A stretch of 59,465 nt of DNA from Planctomycetaceae bacterium. Its GTDB lineage: Bacteria > Planctomycetota > Planctomycetia > Planctomycetales > Planctomycetaceae. Position 1 is the stretch's first letter, and the number at the start of each line of letters is the position of its first letter. Positions 1 to 9,200 of the stretch are shown piece after piece. The notes beneath the pieces were generated by a model that did not search any database, was not told where the DNA came from, and saw only the letters and a list, made by a program, of their open reading frames with translations. Location of the stretch: NCBI GenBank assembly GCA_021732995.1, contig JAKFWA010000113.1:1-59465 (forward strand), in the 5' to 3' direction. The position numbers and the translations under genes are program-made.

Positions 1-147
1 GGCTGGGGGTGAGGGGCAACGATCGTCAGTTGGGGCTGAAGACTCACACCATCCCAGTCGAGAAATCAGTGACCGCGAACTTGAGCAGAGGTTCGTTCAA
101 AGCCCCTCACCCCCGACCCCTCTCCCCGGCAATACCGGGGCGAGGGG
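1..147. repeat. Palindromic intergenic repeat, possibly cut by the left edge
   Basis: Bases 5-17 are the exact reverse complement of bases 102-114. A second, tighter hairpin follows, with a 13-base stem at 117-129 and 135-147, one mismatch and a 5-base loop. The C-rich/G-rich arms look like the dispersed palindromic repeats common between genes in planctomycete chromosomes. No gene is visible from 1 to 288. The element may extend left of the window. Confidence 0.5.
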
Positions 148-220
148 AGATGGTCGCGATGAGATGAGTCGATGGGCGGTTTTGGTTCGTTTGCGACGGG
201 ATCGCGGGTGGCTGCCTGAT

Positions 221-253
221 AACAAAAACAGCCCGACTCAAGTGAGTCGGGCT
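221..253 (-). terminator. Rho-independent terminator of the GGS-repeat protein gene
   Basis: Bases 230-240 pair with 243-253 as an 11-base perfect inverted repeat, of which about 10 pairs are usable. Read on the minus strand, a T-rich tail (221-229) follows immediately. It lies about 35 bases past the stop codon of the minus-strand gene ending at 289, as expected for its terminator. Confidence 0.85.
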
Positions 254-288
254 GAGTGAAGCACAGATTGTCTTCGTCGCGTGACGCC

Positions 289-2295
289 TTAGTAGACCAT
301 CAGGTCGACGATGCGTCCGGGAATCAGACGCACGCGCTTCACAGCCAGCGTGCCGTGATTCTTCTCGAAGATCTTCGTGATTGGCGGACGGCCCATGACG
401 TACTCGACGGTCTGAATCTCTTCGACCAGCTCCAGGCGCACGTCGTAGATGTGCGGCACGGTTGGCAGAAGTGGTTCGGACTCGAAGTGCCAGATGCCAT
501 CATCGCCGGAGAAGCCTTCGAGTGGCTCAAAGTTGTTGTAGATGTCGCGGGTGATGATCTTGATCTTGATGCGTGGGTCGATGCCGTGACGGATCGAATC
601 CACAATCTCGACATCCATCATGCCGCAACGCGGGTGCTTGTCGTGCGGTACCATGCGTGACTGTCGCAGGTAGGTCTTGCCCAGCGTGCCTGGTGGCGGG
701 ACGTTTGGATTGCTTGGCTGCGGACTGACCAGCATGTGAGACGGGACAGACGCGGCCTGGGCTGTCACCGCCTGAGGACCAACACCCGGCACACCGGCAT
801 AGGGAACAGCTCCCGGAACGAGTCCGTACGGAGCCATGAGTTGCGGTTGAGCGAGGACTTGCGGCTGGCCGAACACCATCCCCTGTGGCAACGGCTGACC
901 GAACACGGTCCCAGCCGGAGCTTGCGGGTTGACGAACGCCCCACCTGCTTGAGGAGCTGCCGCCGCCGGAAGAGCGGTTTCGGCCGCTGGTGGTGGCGGA
1001 GCGGGCACTGCGGCCTTGGCGTCAGCGACGGTTGGAGCTGGAACAACTCCCGAAGCTGCCTTCTTGCCTGGCTGCGGCGCGGGTGTTGTGGCCTGCTGTT
1101 GAATGATGGTTTGAGTCGCGGGCACCGTGTAAGCAGCTCCGCCCGGGTATTGAATGACCGTCATGCGTGGAGCATTGGCGCCAGGAACTCCCGGTTGCGT
1201 CGCCACTGGGGCCGCGACCGTGTTGGGAGTGGCCGCCCTCGGCTGAGCAACTGGAACCTGAGGCACAACGGGCTGAGGAACCGCAACCGGTTGCGGCACA
1301 ACCACAGGGGCCTGAAAAGCAAATTGCGGGGCGACGAATCCTTGCGGCACAGATGGCTGCATCACTGGAGCCGCCTGTTGTGGCACGAAGTAACCTTGTG
1401 CGAGCGGATATGGCGGAGCGACCGCGTATTGCTGGCCCGCCGCGAAGGGCTGAGCTGCCACGGCCGGTTGCGCGACTGGTATCTGCGGCGCGACGCCGGG
1501 TTGACCTTGAGCGGCCTGGGCTGCCTGAGCCTGTTGAGCCAGCATCATCTGCTGCACCAGCGCCGCTTGCTGAGCGAGCAGCGCTTGTTGATACAGCAGT
1601 GCCTGATTCGGGTCTTGAGCCAGCGGAATGCCCGCGGCGGCTGCAGCAGGAGCTTGAGCTGGCAGCGGTCCTTGAGTGTACGGTCCGGCCGCGAAGTTGG
1701 GTTGAGAGTTCGGCGCTGGCAACGGAACGACCGGCACAGTGCCGATCGGGCGGCGCCACTTCGGCGTCGGTTCTGGAGGCTCAGCCGCAACCGGCTGAGG
1801 AGCTGCCATCGCCTGCATGGGCACGAATCCTTGAGCTGGCATCATCGGGGCGCCGAAGCCGTAGCCCGGTCCGTAGACATCGGGTCCACCCATCCAGCGA
1901 GCACCATAAGACCCGCCCGAGGAGCCACCCGAAGATCCGCCGCTCGAACCGCCGGAGGAGCCTCCGCTACTGCCGCCGGAAGATCCACCACTGGAACCTC
2001 CACTGCTCCCGCCGGAAGAACCATAGAAGGGGCTGCGGGCATAGCCACCGGATGAACCGCCTGAGGAGCCTCCCGACGATCCGCCGGAAGAGCCACCTGA
2101 GGAACCACCACTCGATCCGCCAGAAGAGCCGCCGCTGGAACCTCCCGAAGATCCCCCGGAAGAACCGCCCGACGATCCGTGATTCTTCTTGAAGAGACCA
2201 AACAGATCGAACGCGTGAACAGGTTCAGGCACGCTGACGAGGACCGCGCTGGTCAGGGCAGCAAGGACTGCGAGTTTGCGACAGCGAATGACCAT
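289..2295 (-). CDS. Secreted GGS-repeat, Pro/Ala/Gln-rich protein, unknown function
   Basis: A 668-residue protein that I cannot assign to a named family. Residues 1-28 form a signal peptide (basic start, hydrophobic core, cleavage near VHA). Residues about 42-150 are a low-complexity array of Gly-Gly-Ser-Ser-Gly units, interrupted once by a short aromatic segment. Residues about 150-545 are rich in Pro, Ala, Gln and Val. The last about 115 residues are ordinary globular sequence with beta-strand-like stretches, probably the functional domain. The glycine/serine and proline/glutamine regions probably act as flexible extracytoplasmic spacers. The gene is monocistronic, with its own terminator downstream. 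Its codons vary within the repeat, so the array is old or under amino-acid-level selection rather than freshly expanded DNA. Export is well supported; function is unknown. Confidence 0.8.
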   Translation of the reverse strand: MVIRCRKLAVLAALTSAVLVSVPEPVHAFDLFGLFKKNHGSSGGSSGGSSGGSSGGSSGGSSGGSSGGSSGGSSGGSSGGSSGGYARSPFYGSSGGSSGGSSGGSSGGSSGGSSGGSSGGSSGGSSGGSYGARWMGGPDVYGPGYGFGAPMMPAQGFVPMQAMAAPQPVAAEPPEPTPKWRRPIGTVPVVPLPAPNSQPNFAAGPYTQGPLPAQAPAAAAAGIPLAQDPNQALLYQQALLAQQAALVQQMMLAQQAQAAQAAQGQPGVAPQIPVAQPAVAAQPFAAGQQYAVAPPYPLAQGYFVPQQAAPVMQPSVPQGFVAPQFAFQAPVVVPQPVAVPQPVVPQVPVAQPRAATPNTVAAPVATQPGVPGANAPRMTVIQYPGGAAYTVPATQTIIQQQATTPAPQPGKKAASGVVPAPTVADAKAAVPAPPPPAAETALPAAAAPQAGGAFVNPQAPAGTVFGQPLPQGMVFGQPQVLAQPQLMAPYGLVPGAVPYAGVPGVGPQAVTAQAASVPSHMLVSPQPSNPNVPPPGTLGKTYLRQSRMVPHDKHPRCGMMDVEIVDSIRHGIDPRIKIKIITRDIYNNFEPLEGFSGDDGIWHFESEPLLPTVPHIYDVRLELVEEIQTVEYVMGRPPITKIFEKNHGTLAVKRVRLIPGRIVDLMVY

Positions 2296-2641
2296 AATGA
2301 TCCACTCTCAAGTTCTGACCCGCGTGTTCGCGTCTCGGCGCGAGCAGTTGTCGCTCACAAACTGTGAGTTCCCAGCGGGTGGGGTTATGCGCGAAAGTCG
2401 TGAGAACAGCTCAACGAACTCCGTCCGAAACTAGCATGATTCAGAGTCACGAAATGCAGGCACTTTCCGGTCGCGAGCGATTTCCATAACTTGTCGCCGT
2501 GTGCCACCAATTACGCGGCAAGCAATGCTTATCCTGACTCATCCGCAGGAACCGCGAACGCGCTCAGGTACCATCTGAACCACCTCACGCGTTCTTCAAG
2601 CACGAGTGTCTGGATGAGTTATTCCGATTGGATCGCAGTTC
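2296..2641. other. Divergent intergenic region
   Basis: A 346-base gap between a minus-strand gene and a plus-strand gene, so it must hold promoters for both. I see a short palindrome near 2354-2368 but no convincing operator, RNA or additional gene. Confidence 0.4.
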
Positions 2642-3742
2642 ATGATTTTTCTGATCGCCGCGTGTTTTGGGTCTGCCTTCATTGTGTCGATTGTGGCCAC
2701 GCGGCTGATGCGTACGCTCTCGCCGAAAGTCGGGCTCATCGATCAACCAGCCGCCCGCAAAGTTCACAAAGAGCCGACTCCGCTGGGCGGTGGCATCGGA
2801 ATCTGGTTGGGCGTCGTTATTCCCGTCGCGATCGCTCACGGGTTGATCTGGTGGCTATCTCAACAGACGACCGTGCCGGACTGGTTCCCGCGCGAGATGG
2901 TGCCTCACCTGTCCGGTGCCACCGAACGCATCGGGCTGCTGTGGGCGATCATTGGTGGCGGCACGCTGCTGTCGATCATGGGGCTGGTGGACGACCTGAA
3001 GGATCTTCCGTGGCAACCGCGACTCGCCGTGCAGTTCCTGGTTGCGATCGGTCTGAGCTGCGGAGGCGTGCATGCCACCGTCTTCGCTCCGTGGCCGTGG
3101 CTGGGCTACGTGATCTCAGTCGGCTGGATGCTGGTGCTGATTAACTCGTTCAACTTTCTCGACAACATGGACGGGCTCAGCGGCGGCATCGCGCTGGTGT
3201 CGTCGATGGTCTTTGCCATCATCATGCTGACGTGTCTGTCCGAGCCGCGCTGGTTCGTCGCGGCGGCGCTGTTGATTCTGGCAGGCTCCGTCACCGGCTT
3301 CCTGTGGTGGAACTGGTCGCCCGCCAGCATCTTCATGGGAGACACCGGCAGTTATTTCATTGGGCTGTTCATGTCGTCCATGACGATCGTCGGCACGTTC
3401 TATGAGGAAAACCCGGCTGCCGGACGTCACACGATCCTCGCGCCGCTGTGCGTGCTGGCCGTGCCGCTCTACGACTTCGCCAGCGTGATCCTGATCCGGC
3501 TCATCCAGAAGCGCAGCCCCTTCAAGCCTGACAAGAGCCACTTCTCACACCGTCTGGTCGAACTGGGTTTGAAGCCTCGCAATGCCGTGCTGACGGTGCA
3601 TCTGGCGACCCTCACCACTGGCCTGGGAGCGATCCTGCTGTACCAGGTTCACACCTGGAACGCGGCCGCTGTGGTCATCGGCTTGATCCTCTGCGTTCTG
3701 TTGATCGTCGCCGTGCTCGAAACCGCAGGCCGCAGTTCGTAA
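2642..3742 (+). CDS. WecA/TagO/MraY-family undecaprenyl-phosphate sugar-1-phosphate transferase
   Basis: An integral membrane enzyme of the polyprenyl-phosphate N-acetylhexosamine-1-phosphate transferase family (366 residues, about 10-11 hydrophobic helices). Diagnostic motifs are visible: V-D-D-L-K-D after the third helix, N-S-F-N-F-L-D-N-M-D-G-L (the catalytic Asp region), G-D-T-G-S near residue 235, and the cytoplasmic D-K-S-H-F-S-H-R-L loop that replaces the HIHH-type motif. The family transfers a sugar-1-phosphate from a UDP-sugar to undecaprenyl phosphate, starting O-antigen, exopolysaccharide or wall-polymer synthesis. The LDNMDGL form and the His-rich loop favour the WecA/TagO branch over MraY. 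No polysaccharide genes surround it, so the product polymer cannot be inferred. The start is an ATG at the point where hydrophobicity begins. Confidence 0.88.
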   Translation: MIFLIAACFGSAFIVSIVATRLMRTLSPKVGLIDQPAARKVHKEPTPLGGGIGIWLGVVIPVAIAHGLIWWLSQQTTVPDWFPREMVPHLSGATERIGLLWAIIGGGTLLSIMGLVDDLKDLPWQPRLAVQFLVAIGLSCGGVHATVFAPWPWLGYVISVGWMLVLINSFNFLDNMDGLSGGIALVSSMVFAIIMLTCLSEPRWFVAAALLILAGSVTGFLWWNWSPASIFMGDTGSYFIGLFMSSMTIVGTFYEENPAAGRHTILAPLCVLAVPLYDFASVILIRLIQKRSPFKPDKSHFSHRLVELGLKPRNAVLTVHLATLTTGLGAILLYQVHTWNAAAVVIGLILCVLLIVAVLETAGRSS

Positions 3743-3862
3743 TTCACGCGTCGGTGCAGTGCACGCTCTCCACCATTCCGCTCAGCGTGACTACCATTCA
3801 CGCGGCCAAACGCCTCAAGAACCGCCGTAACCGCATCTGACAAGCCGGCACGCACCAGCAGC

Positions 3863-4831
3863 TTGAGGCACCTCCCGAATAACATTCTGAAACGACTTTA
3901 CCCGCCCGTGCTTTCCGTCGCCGAACAACTGGATCGCTGGTTTCCGCCAGACCAAAGCCTCGCCCAGACGCCGTCTCTGGACGAGGCTTTGGCCTATTGC
4001 CGCACACTAGCGACGACGCACTACGAGAACTTCCCGATCGCCTCGTTCCTGTTACCGAAGCGACTGCATCAGCACTTCTACAACGTCTACGCGTTCTGCC
4101 GCTGGGCAGACGATCTCGGCGACGAACTGGGCGACCGGCAACGATCCCTACGAGCGTTACGCTGGTGGCGTGAGGAACTGCAGGCGTGCTTTGCCGGAAC
4201 AGCGCGGCATCCGGTGTTCGTGGCGCTCCGCACCACCATTCAGCAGTTTGGGATCCCCATCCAACCGTTTGACGATCTGATCTCGGCTTTCGAGCAGGAT
4301 CAGACGGTTACGGAGTACGCCAACTTTGCTGACCTGCGTGATTACTGCCGCCGCAGTGCCGACCCGGTTGGCCGGATCGTGCTGTACCTCTGCGGCCAAT
4401 TCAACGAGCAGCACGCGGCCTGGTCAGATTCCATCTGCACCGGCCTGCAACTGGCCAACTTCTGGCAAGATGTCGCCCGGGATCTGAAGATCCCCCGCAT
4501 CTATCTGCCGAGTGACGATTGTCAGCAGTTCGGATACTCGCACGCCGAACTGCGAGCCGGAGTATCAAGCTCAGCATTCCTGGAGCTGATGCGTTTTGAA
4601 GTCACCCGAGCGAGAGAGTTCCTGCAGTCCGGCCTGCCGCTCATCGAACGCTTGCCCGGACGCATTCAAGTCGACATCGACCTCTTCGCCCGCGGCGGCC
4701 TGTGCATCCTCGATCGCATCGAAGGGATCGGCTATCGAGTGCTCGAGCAACGCCCTGTTGTGCGCAAGAGCGACGTGCTGAAGTTGTTGGTTGCGTCGCT
4801 CGGCCGCGCGCTGAAACGCAAGCTGATGTAA
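3863..4831 (+). CDS. hpnC: HpnC-type squalene/hydroxysqualene synthase
   Basis: A member of the trans-isoprenyl diphosphate synthase, head-to-head family (322 residues). The first Asp-rich motif W-A-D-D-L-G-D-E lies near residues 81-88 and the second, Q-D-V-A-R-D, near residues 211-216. The H-Y-E-N-F-P segment near residue 53 is typical of the HpnC branch. In the established HpnCDE pathway, HpnD makes presqualene diphosphate, HpnC converts it to hydroxysqualene and HpnE reduces this to squalene for hopanoids or sterols. HpnD and HpnE are not in this window. The start is uncertain: the assigned codon is TTG with no clear ribosome site, and a GTG about 16 codons later is an alternative. It lies 120 bases after the WecA-like gene, probably as a separate unit. 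Confidence 0.85.
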   Translation: MRHLPNNILKRLYPPVLSVAEQLDRWFPPDQSLAQTPSLDEALAYCRTLATTHYENFPIASFLLPKRLHQHFYNVYAFCRWADDLGDELGDRQRSLRALRWWREELQACFAGTARHPVFVALRTTIQQFGIPIQPFDDLISAFEQDQTVTEYANFADLRDYCRRSADPVGRIVLYLCGQFNEQHAAWSDSICTGLQLANFWQDVARDLKIPRIYLPSDDCQQFGYSHAELRAGVSSSAFLELMRFEVTRAREFLQSGLPLIERLPGRIQVDIDLFARGGLCILDRIEGIGYRVLEQRPVVRKSDVLKLLVASLGRALKRKLM

Positions 4832-4898
4832 GCAGCGCTGAGCCTGGCGAGAACGCTTCGCGGCATCGGAAGCAGTAAAGATTCCGTGTCTGAAGAAC

Positions 4899-4993
4899 TC
4901 ACGCGAAGGCGCGGAGCCGCGAAGAACTGAAATGAGAAAGTCCGATGGACCGCCTCCAAGTGCATTTCTTCGCGGCTCCGCGCCTTCGCGTGA
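4899..4993. repeat. 28-bp perfect inverted repeat (large hairpin)
   Basis: Bases 4899-4926 are the exact reverse complement of 4966-4993, with a 39-base spacer. It sits between the convergent hpnC and TIM-barrel genes, so it could serve as a bidirectional transcript end. It has no T-run, however, and resembles a dispersed REP-like planctomycete palindrome. Confidence 0.8.
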
Positions 4994-5068
4994 AACTGGA
5001 GACCTTCGGTCGCCAGGTTGTGGCTCGGTCAGGAAAAGGGAACCGGCCACAACGTTGGTGAGAACAAA

Positions 5069-6040
5069 CTAAGACAGCCCGAACGCTTTCTGCATTTGCT
5101 TGCGGACGGTGGTCAGGCGGTCGAGGCCGCCGCCGCCGACTTCGGCAGTGGTCCATCCGGTGAAGCCGATTTCATCCATGCCCTTCTGGACTTCGCCCCA
5201 GGGCAGGTCGTCTTCTTCCGAGGTGATGTCAACGAACTTGTTCTTGGCTCGACTGAAGCCTTTGACGTCCAGCTTCACGGCGCGGCGACCGAAGGCATTC
5301 AACCAGGCGCGCGGTTGGCCATACTTCCAGTGATTGCCGATGTCGTAGTACATGCCGACCCAGTTGCTGTTGAAACTGTCGACGAACTTCACGAAGCGAT
5401 CGGCAGACTGCTCAGGCGGGGCGTCGTGGTCGTAGTGCATCTGATTCCAGACATTCTCAAAGAGAATCTGCTGGCCCAGCGATGCCGCGAGCGGGATCAG
5501 TTTTTTGATTTCCTGCCGGGCTCGTTCGTCGATTTCCTCAGCCGGTCCGTCGCTGCCGCGGCCGACGACGATCAGTACCGCGCTCCCGCCGGCCGCGTGA
5601 GACAGTCGCAGGCAATGCTCAATGTTCTTGCGGCCTGTGTTCCGTTCTTCTTCCTTCGCGCTCGTCAGTCGCTGTCCCCAGTGAGCGTGATTGATGGCGT
5701 TGTGCACGAAGACGCCGGATTCCTTCACGGCATCGCGGGCCTGTTCGATGGTGAAGGCTCCGGCTTCATCAAAATCGACACCATCGAAGCCGGCCTGAGC
5801 GGCGAGTTTGAGGCGTTCGACGAGCGTCAGGTCTTTGCCTTCGGCCTTCTTGGCAATCATGGTCAGTTTGCACGACAGCAGAATGCGTTTACCGGTCGGC
5901 GGAACGACGATCGACGACGCGGGCTTGTCTTGAGCCTGAGCGGGTGACAGCGAAGTCGCTGCAGCCGCGATGGTGCCTGCGGCGAGGAATGAGCGACGGC
6001 TGATTGCGGCCGAAACGTCTTGAGGCTGAGTGTCTGGCAC
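5069..6040 (-). CDS. Tat-exported sugar phosphate isomerase/epimerase-like TIM-barrel protein
   Basis: A 323-residue member of the xylose-isomerase-like TIM-barrel superfamily. The N-terminus has a twin-arginine signal: S-R-R-S-F-L at about residues 14-19, followed by an alanine-rich hydrophobic stretch ending A-Q-A. Export to the periplasm is therefore likely. Metal-ligand positions of the family can be recognised in part: Glu in I-L-F-E-N, Asp/His in Y-D-I-G-N-H, and Glu in T-T-A-E-V. The usual H-x-K-D strand is K-L-D-V-K-G here, so one common His ligand seems to be absent. Substrate specificity cannot be read from the sequence. Many planctomycetes encode large sets of such exported enzymes, probably for unusual sugar catabolism. 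It is monocistronic, convergent with hpnC. Confidence 0.82.
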   Translation of the reverse strand: MPDTQPQDVSAAISRRSFLAAGTIAAAATSLSPAQAQDKPASSIVVPPTGKRILLSCKLTMIAKKAEGKDLTLVERLKLAAQAGFDGVDFDEAGAFTIEQARDAVKESGVFVHNAINHAHWGQRLTSAKEEERNTGRKNIEHCLRLSHAAGGSAVLIVVGRGSDGPAEEIDERARQEIKKLIPLAASLGQQILFENVWNQMHYDHDAPPEQSADRFVKFVDSFNSNWVGMYYDIGNHWKYGQPRAWLNAFGRRAVKLDVKGFSRAKNKFVDITSEEDDLPWGEVQKGMDEIGFTGWTTAEVGGGGLDRLTTVRKQMQKAFGLS

Positions 6041-6832
6041 TTGAGATCTCCCTGCGGGATGCCCGCTGTATCACAACGACGAATGACGATCCCCAACCGG
6101 GAAGTCGCCGCCAACTCTGCGGAAGCCGATGCCCCGTTGATTCGCACAGACCACATTGAGTCGCGCAACATCTCGTGAACCGGTACGAGCAGCCTCCGTG
6201 GTGGCTCTGAGTGAATGCCCTGCTGCGACTCCACTCGAACCCCCGCCGGTTTCGATACTTGAACTGCCTACAGGGGTCAACCAACGAGCATGCCGTCACG
6301 TCGGCGATGTAGAGCTGGATGAGATTCAATCGATTCACGTTACAAAGGCGAAAAGAGGAGACTGGAGTGCCCGAGTACTCCAGTCTCACTCCGAATCCCG
6401 CTTGCGGCGGGACTCTGATGCGCACCTTGAGTTGTTCACCGGCCTGGCAAGCCGATTTGGCGTGACGAAGAATATGTACTTCTGAATCGGCGTTTCTCGC
6501 TGTGCGTACTACCGCCATTCGTGTGGTCTGACGGCATATTCTCCCTGATGACTCCCGGAATCGACGGGTGATCACAGCCAATGGCATCGACCCGCCAACT
6601 CTGGTGTGACCCGCAGCCACTCCAACTGTGTTTCAGCGCAAACCTGACGGAGCGATTTGCCTCACGCTGATCGTCAGTGCGAGCACTTTGGCACACTCTT
6701 GACGATGCCCCTGTTGCGATCGGGTGTCATTTCCGAGTGCAGGCGCGGCACATCACCACCGTGCTGTCACACTACAGCGAGTTCGTCGTCGCTATAGTCT
6801 CGTCGCGTTTGAGATTGACCCCACGGAACTCG
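6041..6832. other. Long intergenic region with one hairpin
   Basis: About 790 bases between divergent genes. I find no credible coding frame; the open frames here lack family-like sequence. The only clear structure is the hairpin at 6358-6387. The right end must carry the promoter of the oxidoreductase gene. Confidence 0.4.
6358..6387 (-). terminator. Hairpin with T-rich tail on the minus strand
   Basis: Bases 6358-6368 pair perfectly with 6377-6387 around an 8-base loop. On the minus strand the stem is followed by C-C-T-C-T-T-T-T. That is terminator-like, but no minus-strand gene lies immediately upstream, so it may end an unseen transcript or be a repeat relic. Confidence 0.4.
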
Positions 6833-8014
6833 ATGGAGACGACGATGGATGAGAATCGGCGCGAATGGATGTTGCGATCCGCGACCCAATTGGCCGCTCT
6901 GGGCGCGGGAGCGGCGGCGGCGAATGTTGCTCAAGCTCAACCCGCCACACCGCAGGCACCCCAACCGGGAACGCCTCCTGATGGAAAGTCATGGCGCGTG
7001 GGTGTGATCTCTTCACGGATCAGAGGCAAGCCGCAGCGAATCAACGGGCACACGTGGCACTTCGCGCAGTACTTGCATCCGACCATCGAGATGAAGACGG
7101 CTCAGAAATATCTCGATCCCGGCAATCAAAAGTACTTTGAAGCCATCGTCCGCAACCCGGCGTGCAACTTCGGCGTCCTGCCGTTTCCGGATACTCGCAT
7201 CACGCACTACTACGAAGCTGACCCGGAGATCGCCAAGCTCTTTGCGGAAGCCTTTCCCGGCGTGCAGGTCTCGACATCTCTGGAGAAGATGGCTGAAGAA
7301 GTGGACGCCATCTGGCTGGGTGATGCGTCCGGTTTTGGCGAAGACCATTTTGATTTGATCGCTCCCGGACTGACGAAAGGCTTACCGACGTTTTGCGATA
7401 AGCCCATCGGCGAAACGGTGGCTGGCACGCGGAAGATTCTGGAGTTCGCGCGGCAGCACAAAGCTCCGCTGATGTCGGCCAGCATCTTCCGCTATGAATG
7501 GGGAGTCGAGGAAGTTCGACGCATTCAAGCTCGCGGCGACATGGGCGAGATCCAGTATGTCATCGCGAGCATGGCTGGTGGCTACTCGCCGCAAGGCTGG
7601 TTCGTTTACGGGCAACATCCATGCTGGTCCGTCGTCACGTTGCTGGGAGCGGGCGTCGAAGCGGTGAGCCTCTACGCTCGCGGGTCTTCAGCACACGGCT
7701 TCGTGGTCTATCCTGATCGACCGCCAGCCGAGATCTGGTATGGCCGCCCTGATCTGGTGGGCAACTACAACGAAACCAGCGTGCATTTCCAGAAGGGCGT
7801 GTATCGGTACTCACCGGCCATCGAAGGCAATTTCCTGTTTGGACATCACTACGAGATGTTCAACATGGCTCGCGCGTTCCGCGAGATGATCCGCACGCGG
7901 GTCGAACCGGTGCCGCATCAGGAGATCCTGGAAGTGACCGCGATGATCTACGCGGGTGCGAAATCACTGGAAGAGAAGAGCCGCCTGGTCTCATTGGCTG
8001 AGGTCATGGCTTAA
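6833..8014 (+). CDS. Gfo/Idh/MocA-family protein with exported N-terminus
   Basis: An about 393-residue oxidoreductase-fold protein. I chose the ATG at 6833 (a second in-frame ATG lies at 6845) because it precedes a signal-like segment. That segment starts E-N-R-R-E-W and is followed by an Ala-rich stretch ending A-Q-A, resembling a degenerate Tat signal. The rest follows the Gfo/Idh/MocA pattern: an N-terminal Rossmann-like half, then a larger C-terminal beta-sheet domain. The usual E-K-P catalytic/cofactor motif appears as F-C-D-K-P-I, so Lys and Pro are kept and Glu is replaced by Asp. Family members use NAD(P) to oxidise or reduce sugars and related alcohols. The substrate is unknown. It stands alone between two convergently oriented neighbours. 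Confidence 0.78.
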   Translation: METTMDENRREWMLRSATQLAALGAGAAAANVAQAQPATPQAPQPGTPPDGKSWRVGVISSRIRGKPQRINGHTWHFAQYLHPTIEMKTAQKYLDPGNQKYFEAIVRNPACNFGVLPFPDTRITHYYEADPEIAKLFAEAFPGVQVSTSLEKMAEEVDAIWLGDASGFGEDHFDLIAPGLTKGLPTFCDKPIGETVAGTRKILEFARQHKAPLMSASIFRYEWGVEEVRRIQARGDMGEIQYVIASMAGGYSPQGWFVYGQHPCWSVVTLLGAGVEAVSLYARGSSAHGFVVYPDRPPAEIWYGRPDLVGNYNETSVHFQKGVYRYSPAIEGNFLFGHHYEMFNMARAFREMIRTRVEPVPHQEILEVTAMIYAGAKSLEEKSRLVSLAEVMA

Positions 8015-8159
8015 ACTCGTCCATCAAAGAGAGTGGCGGTCGATACGGCATGTCATCAGCACCCGCGTCGACCACCACACGAATCTTGCGACCTGAACTC
8101 CATAGGTCGCATCGGTCCCGTCAGTCCCATTCCCAACGGCCGCGGCCCTGCCACCGCCG

Positions 8160-8942
8160 TTACTTCTTCCGCAGCACCAGCACGATATCTTCGGTTTCGC
8201 TGCCGATCTCGATTTCGTCTTCCAGGTTGTAGGCGAAGTCATGCACGGCGGCGGTTTCCAGTTCCGGCACCTTGGCCAACAGACTCTTGAGCTGCTTGAC
8301 GTTGTAGGTGCGGTAGATCATCTCGTCTTCAATCTCGATGTGTTTGGTTGGCGTGTAGACGTTGATCTTCAGACCGAGGTACTCAGCTCGCTTGGGTTTA
8401 TCGATGCCCTTCGACCACATGTAGGTGTTGACGCCCAGGTTTCCGCGTCGGGCGCTCCACGATTCGTCTTCCAGACGTTCGCCTTCCGTGGGAATCAGGT
8501 GCAGACCCAGTAAGTAGATGCCGCCCTTGTTCAGTGATTCTGCCACGCATTTCAGGTGGCCTACGGCCTGCACTTCCGTCAGCAGATGCCGGAACGTGTT
8601 GATCATGTTGAACGCGGCGTCGACCTTCTTCTTCAACTTGAAATCGGACATGTCGCCGACTTCCGTAGTTTCTGGAAAGCCCTTCCGCTTGAGCCGGTCG
8701 TTGCAGAACTTCACGGCGCGCGAGTTCAGGTCGTTGCCTGAAACGGCGTAGCCCGCTTCGGCCAGCTTGATGAGCAGGCGGCCGGTGCCGCAGGCAGGTT
8801 CAAAGACACTCTTCACGGACCGCTTGGCGTACTGCTTAAAGCAGCCCAGCAGGAAGTCGTACTCAGCCTTCCAATCAGAACCGAAGATCAAGTCGTAGTA
8901 GGAAGGATAGTCGTAAAGGTCGCCTTTGATTTTTTCCGTCAT
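8160..8942 (-). CDS. Class I SAM-dependent methyltransferase
   Basis: A 260-residue protein with the SAM-binding fold. Motif I is [10 protein letters not shown] near residues 47-56, followed by an acidic strand end, G-N-D-L-N, about 20 residues later. The post-I region includes V-G-D-M-S-D, the position of adenine contact. The N-terminal Y-D-x-P-x-Y-Y-D-L segment is common in this methyltransferase group. The C-terminal half is rich in beta strands and probably covers the active site. The acceptor, whether a small molecule or a protein, cannot be predicted. Divergently oriented to the AAA+ gene cluster with a 258-base gap; no operon partner. Confidence 0.85.
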   Translation of the reverse strand: MTEKIKGDLYDYPSYYDLIFGSDWKAEYDFLLGCFKQYAKRSVKSVFEPACGTGRLLIKLAEAGYAVSGNDLNSRAVKFCNDRLKRKGFPETTEVGDMSDFKLKKKVDAAFNMINTFRHLLTEVQAVGHLKCVAESLNKGGIYLLGLHLIPTEGERLEDESWSARRGNLGVNTYMWSKGIDKPKRAEYLGLKINVYTPTKHIEIEDEMIYRTYNVKQLKSLLAKVPELETAAVHDFAYNLEDEIEIGSETEDIVLVLRKK

Positions 8943-9200
8943 GTTCCCGAACCGCTCCTGAATTTGAATCTGCCAGCCACCACGCTGGCTTCGTGCGGCG
9001 AAGGCTACAGGCTGATGAACTCAGAAGACACTGAGCGAATTTTCTGTAACGGTGTCGAGGGCGCGTCTCCAGCCGACAACTTGGTGACGACGATTCACCG
9101 CAGAGGATTGACTTCGCCCAGCTGTGCGGTGTCATTTGCTGGACCAGACCGAAAGAATGAGTACGACGACGAGCCCGCCACATCAGACCAAGAGGACTTC

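Noticed and set aside
736-2192. Long plus-strand frames opposite the GGS-repeat gene
   Set aside because: Arg/Ser/His-rich translation without motifs; a shadow of the real minus-strand gene that has signal peptide and terminator.
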